Assembly: GCA_037127315.1 (NCBI GenBank)
Contig: JBBBDQ010001616.1
Location: 785,001-849,000 of the forward strand
Direction: 5' to 3'
DNA: 64,000 bases
Source of the DNA: Ascarosepion bandense
Taxonomy: Eukaryota; Mollusca; Cephalopoda; Sepiida; Sepiidae
Program-made: the position numbers and the translations under genes
The notes under the pieces: generated by a model
The model's input: only the letters and a program-made list of their open reading frames with translations
Told to the model about the DNA's origin: nothing
The model's database searches: none
Part shown: positions 7,925-19,000 of the stretch, one piece after another
Layout: each line of letters begins with the position of its first letter
How positions within the stretch are numbered: the stretch's first letter is position 1

Positions 7925-8276
7925 TCACCCCCAAACAAGGCATTCCACTGCCACAATAGCGCAGGGGGTTACATAGGGGAATGTTCTGAGAGAGCGATTG
8001 GATATAGGAAATGTCAGAAGGAGATTGTAGCAGTCGGGGAAGCAAGTATGCGAAAGGGAATTCCACAGTCGGGAAGTGCGAGAAAAGAAGCTATTGGAGT
8101 AGAAATTGCGGTTACATTTTATCGGTTTCACTGTAAAAGATTGGGACCTAGTTGTTAATCTAATATCTCGTGCAAATTCGTACCTAGGGGGCACCAGTGA
8201 TCTAAGTTCATCAGAGCAGAAGCCGTGAGAGTATTTATAGAATAGACACAGGGAAACCACGTCACGCCGGTGAGAG
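7925..8276 (-). pseudogene. LINE ORF2 C-terminal segment
   Basis: The minus-strand frame reads SLCLFYKYSHGFCSDELRSL, VPPRYEFARDIRLTTRSQSF, TVKPIKCNRNFYSNSFFSRT, then SRLWNSLSHTCFPDCYNLLL. The same segment occurs at 6,600-6,933 and 12,290-12,500, giving three paralogues in this window. It follows the thumb of the reverse transcriptase; a function beyond template/tail recognition is not established. The frame is offset from the thumb segment at 8,279-8,485, showing a frameshift near 8,265. Confidence 0.85.
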
Positions 8277-8278
8277 AG

Positions 8279-8545
8279 TTACTGCAGGCGGTCAGCCAAG
8301 TCGGTATAGATCACATTACAGATTCTCTGTTGGATTTTGTCAAGAACCCCGAGGAGAATAGCAGGGGCACCCGACCAGATGTGGCAGCAGTATTCAATAC
8401 ACGGGCGGATGGTAGATTTATATATGTGCAGGATAGATTCAGACGGAAAGAACTTCCGGGTCCTAAACAGAGAACCGACTTTCATAGCAGCAGATTTAGC
8501 AATGGATTCGATATAGTCATTCCACTTGAGGTCCGCTGAGAGTGT
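8279..8545 (-). pseudogene. LINE reverse transcriptase thumb segment
   Basis: The minus-strand frame contains KVGSLFRTRKFFPSESILHI, YKSTIRPCIEYCCHIWSGAP and LDKIQQRICNVI. The pattern YKS-IRP-IEY-C-IW (here IRPCIEYCCHIW) is typical of the region after the reverse transcriptase catalytic core in Jockey/CR1-like LINEs. Upstream, the join to the core domain at about 8,540-8,567 is broken by a frame change. The opposite strand has an 89-codon open frame which is a shadow. Confidence 0.82.
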
Positions 8546-8559
8546 CAGGCCAAGCAGGC

Positions 8560-9058
8560 GTAGTGTTTAACTCTCAGGGAGGCAACCCTGTTCCATGCTA
8601 ATGGGAGGTAGGTGCGGTTGTCTATGGTGGTTAATTGATAGCAGCTTCCTTTTGGAAGAATTGAAATTTACGAGCCATTTCTTACCCAAATCCACCACGG
8701 ATTGGAGGACATTTTCAAGCTGGGCAGCGAAGTTTGCCATGTCGCTCACACCAGATTTTTGATCGAGGCGAGAGTAAACTGTGGTGTCATCGGAGTACAT
8801 GCCTACTTGGGATGTGATGGCATCGGGAAGATCATTGGTGTAGATCAGAAAGAGCCTAGGACCTAGGATAGAGCCTTGAGGGAGACCAGCGTTTGTAGGG
8901 TAGTACTGGGAGGCATGTCCGTTTAATACCACTTTCAATGTGCGGTTAGAGAGGAATGACTGGATTAGTCCCAACAAATTCCACTTATACCATAGCTTCG
9001 CAGTTTCCGTAGAAGGCCAGCATGCCAGACACTGTCGAACGGTTCGGCCTTCAACCAT
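8560..9058 (-). pseudogene. LINE reverse transcriptase, catalytic half (motifs B-D)
   Basis: The 163-codon minus-strand frame holds GLPQGSILGP (residues 58-67, motif B), MYSDDTTVYS with the two catalytic aspartates at residues 90-91 (motif C), and DLGKKWLVNFN (about 123-133, motif D). The first ~25 residues are out of frame: the expected motif A, FDSVWHAG, is present at about 9,020-9,045 in a third frame. So two frame changes flank motif A, and the first catalytic aspartate is not joined to the other two. YSDD replaces the commoner YADD/FADD. Confidence 0.88.
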
Positions 9059-9830
9059 TCTTGTCGAGAGCCTGGTATATATACTCGGTGATGGTCGTTA
9101 GCATATTAGCAGTAGACCTGGTGAATCGGAAGCCATACTGTTTGTCCGAGAGGAGCCTGTAGGCTGTGAGATGCTGAACCACCTCGGCGTTGATAATGGC
9201 TTCGAACACTTTGCCAAAGATCGGAAGAAGGCTGATAGGGCGGTAATTTGTGGGGTCCGAGGGTTCTCCAGTGTTCTTAAATATAGGAACTACAGAGGAA
9301 GACTTCCAACAGGCAGGAAAGCAGGAAGAAGATAGGCAGAAGTTGTAGAGCTTAGAAAGAACAGAGGAGAGTTCAGAGGCACATTTCTTCAAGACTATGA
9401 CTGGGATTCCGTCCCCAACGCTCGCTTTGTGAGGGTCAAGTTTTGAGATTATGTTAGAAATCTGCGAGGGCGTGATGTGGACGTCATTCAATTGGGCCTC
9501 AGTTCTAGGTAGGAAGTCGAGTGTATAAACTCCAGACAAATCCAGTCTCGAATTGGTCGATAATCTACGTGCAAAGCCTTCAGCCTTGTGCGCTGAGAAG
9601 GTGAGGACCTCAAATTCATTGATTAGTCGGGGTAATAAGGACTTACTCTTGTTTAGCACGCTTTTACAGAGACGCCAGTAGTCTTCGGTGTCGAACTTAG
9701 AGGATACTATGCGTTGCTTCATTCTGGCAGCAAACATCTTAGCTTCGTTAAGTATCTTTTTACACTTATTACGAGCTGAGGCGAAAAGGCGCCTGTTTTG
9801 GTCCGACGCATGGCTATGATAAAGTCGGAA
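9051..9830 (-). pseudogene. LINE reverse transcriptase, N-terminal half (motifs 0-2)
   Basis: The minus-strand frame includes KLDPHKASVGDGIP (about residues 99-112 counting from the Met at 9,737), VVPIFKN, NYRPISLL (164-171), FGKVFEAIIN and LSDKQYGFR (197-204, then STANMLTTITEYIYQALDK). These are the usual fingers-domain blocks of non-LTR reverse transcriptases. The frame is open upstream of the first Met to about 9,830, joining a linker rich in Arg/Lys. No genuine start codon is implied. It ends at a stop directly before motif A. Confidence 0.9.
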
Positions 9831-10059
9831 GAAGTTATTCCGATGGGCAATGGCGGCCGAGCAAGCGGGCGAGAATCAGGGAGACGAATGTGATTTAAGC
9901 TGAAATTTCCTGGCAGGGATGAAAGCATCGATGCCAGCCTTAACCCAGGAGGAGACCTCGGATGCACAGTCTTCGACGGGAAGACTAAAAACATTGTTCC
10001 AAGGGACGTCACAGAGGAAGTCACGGAACGAATCCCAGTCTGATCTTTGGTAGCAGTAG

Positions 10060-10793
10060 GATATTCTGCTGGTCTGGGTTTCTTGGGTAGGTGGGAGTGG
10101 AATGAGATGTTGACGGAAACTACGGCGTGGTCAGAGTTTCCGAGAGGGCAGGGCTGTCTGGTAATGCAAGAGTCTGGAATGGAAGTGAAGCAGAGGTCTA
10201 GTAGCGAGTCCCTTCCGTTAGGGCTATTGGAGAAACGCGTGGGGAAGTCCACCACTTGCGTAAGGGATTTGGAGATTGAAAAATTAATGGTGTAGACAGC
10301 AGCAAGGTCGGTGACAGAGTTCTCCAGCCAATTGGTGTGGTGGGCGTTAAAGTCACCAAACACAAATATATGGGCAGATGAATGAAAAGGAATGGCCTTG
10401 TCGATATTGTCAGAGATGCTGTCAACTACCGAACAGTCAGAGGAGGAGGGGAAGAGGTAGAGGAAGAAGAGATAGCTAACCGAGCTTAGAAGTGTAAGAC
10501 AGAAGCACATGAATGAATGGTCCAGGGATTCAAGAGATATCACCCTAGCTAGGGGAAGGTGTTTGCTGACATATACACTAAGCCCATGCATATGGACATT
10601 GGAGTCCTTCTTGAAGAGGGGAAGGTAACCAGGAACGTAAAACTCAGAAGAGGGGATAGAAGGGTCAAGGTTAGTTTCACATAGGGCTAAGATATCAGGT
10701 GAGTTAGTTTGAAGGAATGATTCTACGCTGTAAAAGTTAGTGCGGATACCTCGTATGTTAGTGAGACGCAGACAGGTTTGGGCGTTTTCTGAT
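10060..10793 (-). pseudogene. LINE apurinic-like endonuclease domain
   Basis: An endonuclease/exonuclease/phosphatase-fold domain that nicks target DNA to prime reverse transcription. The minus-strand frame opens after a stop near 10,794 with CLRLTNIRGIRTNF, then LALCETNLD (the catalytic Glu block). After the Met at 10,591 it has FGDFNAHH (residues 79-85, about 10,335-10,357), SLLDLCFTS (129-137) and NSDHAVV (152-158, catalytic Asp-His). All main active-site blocks are therefore present. Near residue 175 (about 10,060) the frame shifts; the following 115 codons of the same open frame are meaningless, while the linker (SDWDSFRDFLCDVPWNN) continues in another frame. Confidence 0.88.
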
Positions 10794-10800
10794 TAGCTGG

Positions 10801-11195
10801 TTTGGTTTTGCTATTTTGTTTGTTTTTTTTTTTTCATAGTGTTTTAGTTGAGGGGAGAGATCTAGAGTAGAATCAGTCGGTCACTGATTGCAGCATGTGA
10901 GGGATGGAGACTGGCGCAGCCTGAAACCTAATGTGGCCTCGGGGTTGCCCATCGGAGGTTCATGCAGGGACGCCCGTCCATGCGCGATATGGCACGACAG
11001 GAACCTCGATATTATTCAACTGTTGATCAGAGCAGCCTCTCAAGACGCTTCGCAAGAGTTCGGGCTCCTATGTACCAGTCGAAAGCAGCAACCAGAAAAC
11101 GGCCAACCCAGTACCCTCAGAATGAAGAGACGTTGCCACTATACTCAATAACTGCAAAGAGCTTTTAGCTGAACTAACACTAAGATAGAAGGATG
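10801..11195. other. No recognisable gene; possible LINE 5' sequence
   Basis: Contains a T run (10,826-10,842), then GC-richer DNA with two overlapping short frames on + (10,888-11,168). These have no motif I recognise. It may be the 5' untranslated part of the LINE ending at 10,800, or unrelated DNA. Confidence 0.4.
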
Positions 11196-11215
11196 AGGTT
11201 CTTTCTTTCTTTCGT

Positions 11216-11255
<40 letters not shown>

Positions 11256-11298
11256 TGTGAGATCAATAAAAATGGCTAATAGCTATAAGAAGAACTAT
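11196..11298. repeat. (TTTC)n microsatellite with conserved 3' neighbour
   Basis: TTTC repeats to 11,256 followed by GTGAGATCAATAAAAATGGC and TAATAGCTATAAGAAGAA. The same order (CTTT run, other CT-rich DNA, then this segment) occurs at 1,740-1,950, so the segment is probably part of a larger dispersed repeat with a CTTT tract. Confidence 0.75.
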
Positions 11299-11381
11299 TA
11301 GTTAATATTTGCCATGAAAATTCCGCATAGCTTACATGCTCTGCCTATGGTATTCTCATCATTCGTTCCGCTGTTGTTTGT

Positions 11382-11660
11382 GTCAGTTAGTTAAGTGAAA
11401 TATACATGAGTGACTGGGCGGAAGATTTTCCAGCAGTAGGTTACCATTACTTTCTGCAGTAGGCTGGTTGCCAATCAAGGCTATAGAACTCACTGCTCTT
11501 CTATTTAAACCATAGCTGGGAGCAGAAACGACAGATTAAAAACTTTCCCAGAGGTATTTGCGCGTAGGTGAATGCAACGACTTCAACTGGAATTCGAACT
11601 CGGCTTTCCGATTTCTCGTTCCGAACCGATATCCATTGCATGACAAGGTACATCCACCAG
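11382..11660 (-). mobile_element. Monomeric tRNA-derived SINE, older copy
   Basis: Minus-strand single-body relative of the composite SINEs. The tail at 11,382 (GTCAGTTAGTTAAGTG) is followed by a body with TGGTTGCCAATCAAGGCTAT, CAACTGGAATTCGAACTCGG (B box on the minus strand) and an A-box region GATATCCATTGCATGACA. Compared with copy 2, about 40 bp around the ATGTCTCTTTCGAGACAT palindrome are deleted, and many substitutions are present. No flanking duplication is evident. Confidence 0.8.
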
Positions 11661-11890
11661 AGTGCACTACAATGCACATTCTTTTTTAGCGAACATAAAA
11701 CTGTTTACAGCACTGATTGTTTGTGTATTTAAAAACTGAACTTTTCTTTTTTTAGAATTATGTCAGTGGACAAAAGATAAATGAAATATATTTTGCCACC
11801 CTTTTTTAGTAACCCTGGTCTCTCTATAAATTTTGAACAATTAAAATGTAGGATAAATGATTTAAAAATACTCATAAAAATAAAAACACT

Positions 11891-12500
11891 TCTAAATTTT
11901 AATGCTTCCAAAGCGAAGCAGCTATCGATGAACCATCCTAGACAATCGCTCCTACCCGCTTTTAGCATAGAACAAGGTAGCCTCCCTGAGAGTAAAACAC
12001 TACGCCTCCTTGGCCTCACACTCTCAGCGGACCTCAATTTGAATGCCTATATCGAATCTATTGCTAAATCCGCGGCTAAGAAGGTCGGTTCCAGTGCAGG
12101 GCCAGAAAGTTTTTCCCGTCTGAGTTCATCCTGCACATATATAAATCTACCATCCGCCCGTGTATTGAATACTGCTGCCAGATCTGGTCGGGTACTCCTG
12201 CTATTCATCTCGGGGTTCTTGACAAAATTCAAACGGAGAACCTGCAATGTGATCGATACTGACTTGTCAGCTCGACTGCAGTTGCTCTCTCACCGGCGTG
12301 ACGTGGCTTCCCTGTGCCTCTTCTATAAATACTTTCACTGCTTTTGCTACAATGAACTTAGATCACTGGTGCCCCCTAGGTATGAATTTATACGAGCTAC
12401 TAGATTAGCAACTAGGTACCACCCTTTTACTTTAAAACCGATAAAATACAACCGCAATTTCTACTCTAACAGCTTTTTTTCACGCACTTCCCACCTGTGA
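11891..12500 (+). pseudogene. LINE reverse transcriptase 3' part, frameshifted
   Basis: An open frame starting outside the element at 11,781 continues through LRLLGLTLSADLN, YIESIAKSAAKKVGS, then loses register (meaningless residues for about 45 codons, where a YKSTIRP-like block is in another frame). It regains register at CNVIDTDLSARLQLLSHRRD, VASLCLFYKYFHCFCYNELR, SLVPPRYEF and SNSFFSRTSHL, where it stops. Two compensating frame changes make it look open although it is defective. Confidence 0.82.
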
Positions 12501-12780
12501 AATACCCTTTCATAAACTTGCTTCCCCGACAGCTACAATCTCCAGGAATTTAAATGTAGGGTCAATAGACATTTCCTATCTCATATAACTCGCATCTATT
12601 TTCTTAAGTTCTTTTTTCCATCTACTCCACCCCCATCCTAGCTATTCTCATCCGTTTGTTACCCTCCTCCTGACTTTTCCAATAAATAAACTTTTTTTCT
12701 AATCACTTTCCACTATGTAACCCCCTGCGCAACAGTGGTAGTAGAATGTCTTGCTTGGGGTAAAATGATTTTTTAAAAAA
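11891..12780 (+). mobile_element. 5'-truncated LINE copy
   Basis: Plus-strand copy of the LINE family at 7,915-10,800, beginning within the reverse transcriptase (AATTTTAATGCTTCCAAAGC, equivalent to about 8,670 of the other copy). It runs to a shared 3' terminus at 12,711-12,770 (TATGTAACCCCCTGCGC ... CTTGCTTGGGGTAAAATGAT) plus a short T/A run. 5' truncation is the usual result of incomplete target-primed reverse transcription. I could not find a clear target-site duplication. Confidence 0.85.
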
Positions 12781-12888
12781 GTTAACATACAGATTCATCA
12801 GACGTCAAAATTTAAATTTAATGCATGAGCAACGATGTACGTTAATGTTTCAATATCAATTTTTCAACTTTTGTTCTGTTTTTCTCTT

Positions 12889-12988
12889 TTTTATATATAT
12901 ATAAGTTTGATCGCATCTATGAAACATTTATTCATTTCAAGACGAAACGCTTCACTAGAGATTTATATTTATATATATATATATATAT
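12889..12988. repeat. (TA)n tracts
   Basis: Two short TA runs (about 12,892-12,903 and 12,968-12,988) flank an AT-rich segment with no recognised content. Confidence 0.8.
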
Positions 12989-13104
12989 TGATTGTTTAAA
13001 AGTTAGTTTTTGGTCATAATAGGGTTAGACCAGTGCACATTTGTACTTAAAAGTGTTCAATACAATTATATTGTATATATTTATTATATTTCAAAGGCTA
13101 TATC
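12981..13104 (+). repeat. 124-bp direct repeat, left copy
   Basis: ATATTGATTGTTTAAAAGTT, TTTTTGGTCATAATAGGGTT and GACCAGTGCACATTTGTACT are repeated at 14,131-14,254 (offset 1,150 bp) with about 7 differences. The two copies flank the Helitron-like element and the tRNA-like element between them. Confidence 0.85.
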
Positions 13105-13111
13105 TATATCT

Positions 13112-13822
13112 AAACTTATTTATAAATGGAACTTTGTCTCTGTGTGTGTCTGTGTGTGTATGTGTCCGTTATCTATAGACTCCGAAACGGCTGAACGGAT
13201 TTTCTTGAAAATTTGCACAGTTGTACTATAAGCGTCTGCGAGTGTTCTTAGTTAGGTTTTGTCTCGGGGTACCCCCAATAAATATCGAAAAAATCGGGTT
13301 ATAGAAGAAGTGGTCTGATTTTAATCAAATTTGATACACTCATAGACAAAGAAATAAGAAACGATATTCAGAAGTTTCATGGTTGCAGTTCTTACAACAG
13401 TGCAGAAAATCGATAATATATATATATATAAGGCAAGATGTTTGTGTGTGTGTGTGTCTGTTTATCTGCCTGTATGTCTGTATTTTTTTCAGCCCTTTTA
13501 ATTTAGTTTTTGCTTCGGGTTTGGCTCTAAGTAGGTATAATTGTAGTTCTTAGTCTCAGCCATGATACCATTTACTCAGAGGACTTATTTAGCCTTCAAA
13601 ATTCAGTTTACGACGAAAAAACTTGTTTGATATCGATACCAGGAAATCAAAATTTGATTTACATCCATTCATTTTTCTTTGAGTCTACGGTTTCGCTTTA
13701 ACTGGAAACAACTATTGCTTTTTAGTCTTTCGTGCCAACGTCCAAAGAGTCTGAGCTCCAGGACTATGGATTAGTTTTAAAGCATTCATTACACCTGAGC
13801 CACGCCGGGCTATACTGCTAGT
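13112..13822 (+). mobile_element. Helitron-like non-autonomous element, copy A
   Basis: Starts AAACTTATTTATAAATGG, includes a (TG)n tract and the conserved ACTCCGAAACGGCTGAACGG block. It ends with a GC-rich hairpin-like sequence (GAGCCACGCCGGGC) about 10 bp before ACTGCTAG followed by T. A terminal hairpin then CTAG/T is the usual 3' end of Helitrons, which replicate by rolling circle and make no target duplication. No Rep/helicase coding is present. Copy B at 60,814-61,320 aligns throughout, except that copy A has about 205 extra bases at about 13,411-13,615 containing TA and TG runs. The assignment rests on the terminus only. Confidence 0.6.
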
Positions 13823-13985
13823 ATACGCTCTCTCACCCTGATTGAGCACTCTGGAAGACTGGTAGACTTTGAAAAACAGTAGCTACCCTGGCATGTACGC
13901 ATCGCTCATTCACTAATGAATTAGAGCACTCTGGCTATTGGGCGTGTATAATCATAATATACATGCTAAAAAGTCTGCCTTCTTC

Positions 13986-14130
13986 TGCCGTGCGCCCATG
14001 GCCCAGAGGTAGAATCTCCAACTGACGCCACTTCGTCGGGTTTCAATTTTGGGTCAGAAGCATTCGGAGTCTAACCGTACTGATGAGCTGTGATACAGCG
14101 AAACAGATCTGTCTGTGCATGACTATATAT
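13986..14130 (+). mobile_element. tRNA-like element, possible SINE
   Basis: TGGCCCAGAGGTAGAAT at about 13,999 fits an RNA polymerase III A box well. About 35 bp later GGGTTTCAATTTTGGG is a decayed B box. This is followed by about 70 bp ending in GTGATACAGCGAAACAGATC and a TA run. No second copy in this window, so the family status is unproven. Confidence 0.45.
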
Positions 14131-14254
14131 ATATATATTGATTGTTTAATAGTTAGTTTTTGGTCATAATAGTGTTAGACCAGTGTACATTTGTACTTAA
14201 AATTGTTCGATACAATTATATTGTATATATTTTTTATATTTCAAAAGCTATATG
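14131..14254 (+). repeat. 124-bp direct repeat, right copy
   Basis: Partner of 12,981-13,104, with the same flanking TA run on its left side. It is followed by TA repeats and the fold-back element. Confidence 0.85.
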
Positions 14255-14269
14255 TATATATATATATAT

Positions 14270-14511
14270 AATCTGGAGAGGATTTTCACTTAAGTAAACA
14301 GTGTTGTTTCAGTCATGCCGATTTCGCTATTTCGTGAAGGCATCATTATTATGTCGACACTCTTCAGGGATTTTGTTTATTCTACTGTTGTTTCTTTAGA
14401 ATATACAAAAGACCTGAAGGGTTAATGGATCATAATTATGCCTTCACGAAACTTCGAAGTCGGCATAACTCAAACAACACTGTTCAGTTAAGTGAAATTC
14501 TCTCGCTAATA
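14270..14511. mobile_element. Fold-back (MITE-like) element with ~105-bp inverted arms
   Basis: Left arm 14,270-14,380 and right arm 14,398-14,511 are inverted copies. Matching blocks include TTTCACTTAA/TTAAGTGAAA, ACAGTGTTGTTT/AAACAACACTGT, TTCGTGAAGGCAT/ATGCCTTCACGAA. The arms meet at a centre near 14,390. It sits against a TA run, with AATCTGGAGAGG at the left and CTCTCGCTAATA at the right. Long inverted arms without coding DNA fit a non-autonomous DNA transposon; the superfamily cannot be named. Confidence 0.75.
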
Positions 14512-15067
14512 ACTCTAGTAATGCTGTTCTTTGATATCGAGAATTTTGTGACTAAAATTTTCTGCTCGCCTAAAATACCTAAAAGTCAGTAAACTTGTGA
14601 AAAAACACCTATTTTGTCACTAAGTACCATTACAATCCAATACTATATATATATATAGGAAAAACTACTAAAAAGTTGTAAGTTTAAAAATGTATTTTTT
14701 TGACAGTATTTATTTATTTCTATTATTATATTTGATATTTCAGACCGTCCTCGGAATTTCATCCTGATTTTAAAATGTAAATTAGAAACGTTATCGCGAT
14801 GAGCGTTCGTGGAGAGATTGTTTACATCACGTGACGCAGAACGCGACAGATTTTTTTAATATTTGTAAGCGTAAACTTATTTTTAATAATACTTATAAAT
14901 GTTGTTTTAAAGAAAATTTTTTAAAGTGTATCTAAAAAATGTTTAACTGTTGAAATATTTATAAAGATTCAAAACACCTAAGTCCCTATTTAACCCTAGC
15001 CTGTATGTATTTAATTTTAAATTGTAATCGAAACCGTGGTATGTTGTTGGCTTGCTCTTAGATTTTT

Positions 15068-15068
<1 letters not shown>
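14512..15068. other. AT-rich DNA, nothing recognised
   Basis: Unique-looking AT-rich sequence with a short TA run at 14,644-14,657. No open frame over about 60 codons and no match to the other repeats in the window. Confidence 0.5.

Positions 15069-15121
<53 letters not shown>
15069..15121. repeat. (TA)n microsatellite
   Basis: About 26 uninterrupted TA dinucleotides. Confidence 0.97.
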
Positions 15122-15123
<2 letters not shown>

Positions 15124-16050
15124 GTAAATCAAAAGTATAACGTGTTAAAAGCAACAGGAAGAGACTGACGCGTGACACTATGCGTACGCATTAGATCACG
15201 GATGGCGTCCGTGCTCAACACTCAACTCTTCAGTCTTGAAAACGCGGACAGACGCATGGACACTCCGCTCACTGGCTGCACCATCGAGGAACAATGCACA
15301 CTTTGCCTATGTCACAACACTCACTAGTTGCACGTAACTGTTATGTGGAAACACACGTATTCCTCAGATAATGGACTCTCCCTCCTATATTAATAAGAGT
15401 TAACAGGAAGTTCTTAGGAAGTTCATAGCAGTTTTTTAGACTTCTATTGTAGTTCAGAAGAACTACTAGACAGTTGATATTAATCGGCAGTGAGCCGAAT
15501 ACTAAGGAGTCAGCTTTCAGTGGAAGATTACCAAGTTCCTCACATTTTGGGTACGTCGTCAATTAGCAACTGACATAGCACGGTAATAACCGTCAGTGCG
15601 AAAACTACTCCACAACAGTAACTCACTTGAGGAATTCCAACAGTGATAACCACTAAAATGCGTAGCGAATGAAACACGAAGAGAAAATAACATAATCAAG
15701 ATGTTTATGCGTCAAACTACTTCAAGCAAAACCTTATTACGAAAATCTCATCAATACTGGTGAACTTGAGAAACACATGAAAAACTGTTTTAATTGAAAG
15801 GTTTTACAAATTTCATCCGACTGGCGGCTCGATCAATGAATGCTAAATGCTTCTCTATAAAGAAACGGTTAATATTGTTTGCTTGTATCGATTTGTCTGG
15901 TCTATGACTGTGCCAGTATGTTAAGGCGCAGGGAATGGTAATCGACCAATTGCAACGGACACGTTGCAAGAATAACATTATCGCGGAGGCTTTAAAACAA
16001 ACGCCTAATTTTACTGCTTTTGTAGCTTTACCAAAATCATATTTCTTTCT
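15122..16050. other. Left flank of the satellite array, no gene recognised
   Basis: Mixed-composition DNA with only two minus-strand frames of 62-73 codons, neither with a recognisable motif. Small palindromes such as TGCGTACGCA (15,181) and CACGGATGGCGTCCGTG (about 15,197) occur. The satellite starts abruptly at GGAAGATAGAC (16,051). Confidence 0.5.
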
Positions 16051-19000
16051 GGAAGATAGACTAAACTACTCCACCCACATCTATTGAACAGGAGAAGAGG
16101 CCCATCCCTTGTTCCCTGTTTAGGATGTGGTCTCCGGCTTTCTCTTTTCCAATCTTTTCACTCCTTTTTTTTTTCAATTGGAAAAGATAGACTAAACTAT
16201 CGCCCGGTTCACACTCCACCCACGTCTATTGAACAAGTGAAGAGGCTCATCCCTTGTTCCCTATTTAGGATGTGGTCTCCGGCTTTTCTCTTTTCCAATC
16301 TTTTCACTCCTTTTTTTTCAATTGGAGAAGATAGACTAAACTATCGCCCTGTTCACACTCCACCACGTCTATTGAACAGAGTGAAGAGGCTCATCCCTTG
16401 TTCCCTGTTTAGGATGTAGTCTCCGGCTTTCTCTTTTCCAATTTTTCCATCGCTTGTTTTTTCAATTGGAAAAGATAGACTAAATATCACCCGGTTCACA
16501 CTCCACCCACGTCTATTGAACAAGTGAAGAGGCTCATCCCTTGTTCCCTGTTTGAGATGTGGTCTCCGGCTTTTCTCTTTTCCAATCTTTTCACTCCTTT
16601 TTTTTCAATTGGAGAAGATAGACTAAACTATCTTGGTTCACCTCACACCCACGTCTATTGAACAAGTGAAGAGCTCATCCCTTGTTCCCTAGTTTAAGAT
16701 GGTCTCCAACTTTCTCTTGCCAATCTTTTCCATACTTTTTTTCAATTGGAGAAGATAGACTAAACCCCTATCGCCGGTTCACCTCCACCCACGTCTATTG
16801 AACAAGTGAAGAGGCTCATCCCTTGTTCCCTGTTTAGGATGTGGTCTAAAACCTCCTCACCTTTTCCAATCTTTTCACTCCTTTTTTTTCAATTGGAGAA
16901 GATAGACTAAACTATCGCCCTGTTCACACTCCACCCACGTCTATTGAACAAGTGAAGAGGCTCATCCCTTGTTCCCTGTTTAGGATGTGGTCTCCGGCTT
17001 CTCTTTTCCAATCTTTTCCTCCTTTTTTTCAATTGGAGAAGATAGACTAAACTATCGCCCGGTTCACCTCACCACGTCTATTGAACAAGTGAAGGCTCAT
17101 CCCTTCTTCCCTGTTTAGGATGTGGTCTCCAGCTTTCTCTTTCCAATCTTTTCCTCCTTTTTTTTTCAGGTAGAAGATAGACTAAACCTCCTTATATTCA
17201 CCTCCACCCACGTCTAACCAGAACAAGTGACTCATCCCTTGTTCCCTGTTTAGGATGTGGTCTCCAGCTTTCTCTTTTCCAATCTTTTCACTCCTTTTTT
17301 TTCAATTGGGTAGATAGACTAAACTATCGCCCTGTTCACCTCCACCCACGTCTATTGAACAGTGAAGAGGCTCATCCCTTGTTCCCTGTTTAGGATGTGG
17401 TCTCCAAAGCTTTCTCTTTTCCAATTTTTTCACTCCTTTTTTTTTCAATTGGAGAAGATAGACTAAACTATCGCCCGGTTCACACTCCACCCACGTCTAT
17501 TGAACAGAAGTGAAGAGGCCCATCCCTTGTTCCCTGTTTAGGATGTGGTCTCCGGCTTTCTCTTTTCCAATCTTTTCACTCCTTTTTTTTTTCAATTGGA
17601 GAAGATAGACTAAACTATATTTGAAGTTCACACTCCACCCAGGTCTATTGAACAAGAGAAGAGGCCCATCCCTTGTTCCCTGTTTAGGATGTGGTCTCCG
17701 GCTTTCTCTTTTCCAATCTTTTCACTCCTTTTTTTTTCAATTGGAGAAGATAGACTAAACTATCGCCCTGTTCACACTCCACCCACGTCTATTGAACAAG
17801 TGAAGAGGCTCATCGCTTGTTCACTGTTTAGGATGTGGTCTCCGGCTTTCTCTTTTCCAATCTTTTCACTCCTTTTTTTTTCAATTGGAGAAGATAGACT
17901 AAACTATCGCCCTGTTCACACTCCACCCACGTCTATTGAACAAGTGAAGAGGCTCATCGCTTGTTCCCTGTTTAGGATGTGGTCTCCGGCTTTCTCTTTT
18001 CCAATCTTTTCACTCCTTTTTTTTTCAATTGGAGAAGATAGACTAAACTATCGCCCTGTTCACACTCCACCCACGTCTATTGAACAAGTGAAGAGGCTCA
18101 TCCCTTGTTCCCTGTTTAGGATGTGGTCTCCGGCTTTCTCTTTTCCAATCTTTTCACTCCTTTTTTTTTTCAATTGGAGTAGATAGACTAAACTATCGCC
18201 CGGTTCACACTCCACCCACGTCTATTGAACAAGTGAAGAGGCTCATCCCTTGTTCCCTGTTTAGGATGTAGTCTCCGGCTTTCTCTTTTCCAATCTTTTC
18301 ACTCCTTTTTTTTTCAATTGGAGCAGATAGACTAAACTATCGCCCTGTTCACACTCCACCCACGTCTATTGAACAGAGTGAAGGGCTCTCCTTGTTCCCT
18401 GTTTAGGATATGGTCTCCGGCTTTTCTCTTTTTCCAATCTTTTCCTCCTTTTTTTTTCAATTGGAGAAGATAGACTAAACTATCGCCCGGTTCACACCTC
18501 CACCCACGTCTATTGAACAAGTGAAGAGGCCCATCCCTTGTTCCCCTTGTTTAGGATGTGGTCTCAAGCTTTCTCTTTTTTCAATCTTTTCACTCCTTTT
18601 TTTCAATTGGAGTAGATAGGCCCAAATATCGCCCTGTTCACCTCCACAGTCCCTGATGAACAAGTGAAGAGGCTCATCCCTTGTTCCCTGTTTGGGATGT
18701 GGTCTCCGGCTTTTCTCTTTCCAATTTTCACTCCTTTTTTTCAATTGGAGAAGATGAACTAATATCCTTGGTTACCTCACCCAGGTCTGGAGCAAGTGAA
18801 GAGCCCTTCCTTGTTCCCTGTTTAGGTGTGATGCTCGGCTCTCTTTCAATCTTTTCCTCCTTTTTTTCAATTGGAGAAGATAAACTAAACTGTCGCCCTG
18901 TTCACAATCCACGTCTATTGAACAAGTGAAGAGGCTCATCCTTGTTCCTGTTTTAGGATGTAGTCTCCAGCTTTCTCTTCCGTCTTTTTCACTCCTTTTT

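Larger units (their letters stand above)
7915..10800 (-). mobile_element. Inactive non-LTR retrotransposon (LINE), Jockey/CR1-like
   Basis: A minus-strand element with, in order, an endonuclease domain, a linker, a reverse transcriptase and a C-terminal segment, then an untranslated 3' end. The 3' terminus at 7,915-7,975 reads ATGTAACCCCCTGCGC, then a GC-poor stretch and GGGGGTGAAATAATAAAA on the minus strand. At least four frame changes break the coding region (about 10,060; 9,055-9,020; 8,540; 8,265), so it cannot make a working protein. I cannot fix the 5' end: an in-frame stop lies near 10,794, and sequence beyond 10,800 shows no further endonuclease. The family assignment is from motif style only; phylogeny would be needed to choose between Jockey, CR1 and related clades. 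Confidence 0.88.

Noticed and set aside
8270..8539. Plus-strand 89-codon open frame
   Set aside because: Antisense shadow of the LINE reverse transcriptase on the minus strand, which has clear motifs.
10047..10295. Plus-strand 82-codon open frame
   Set aside because: Antisense to the endonuclease domain; no motif of its own.
15122..16050. Small minus-strand proteins of 62-73 residues left of the array
   Set aside because: No recognisable motif, no conserved neighbour, and lengths within chance expectation.
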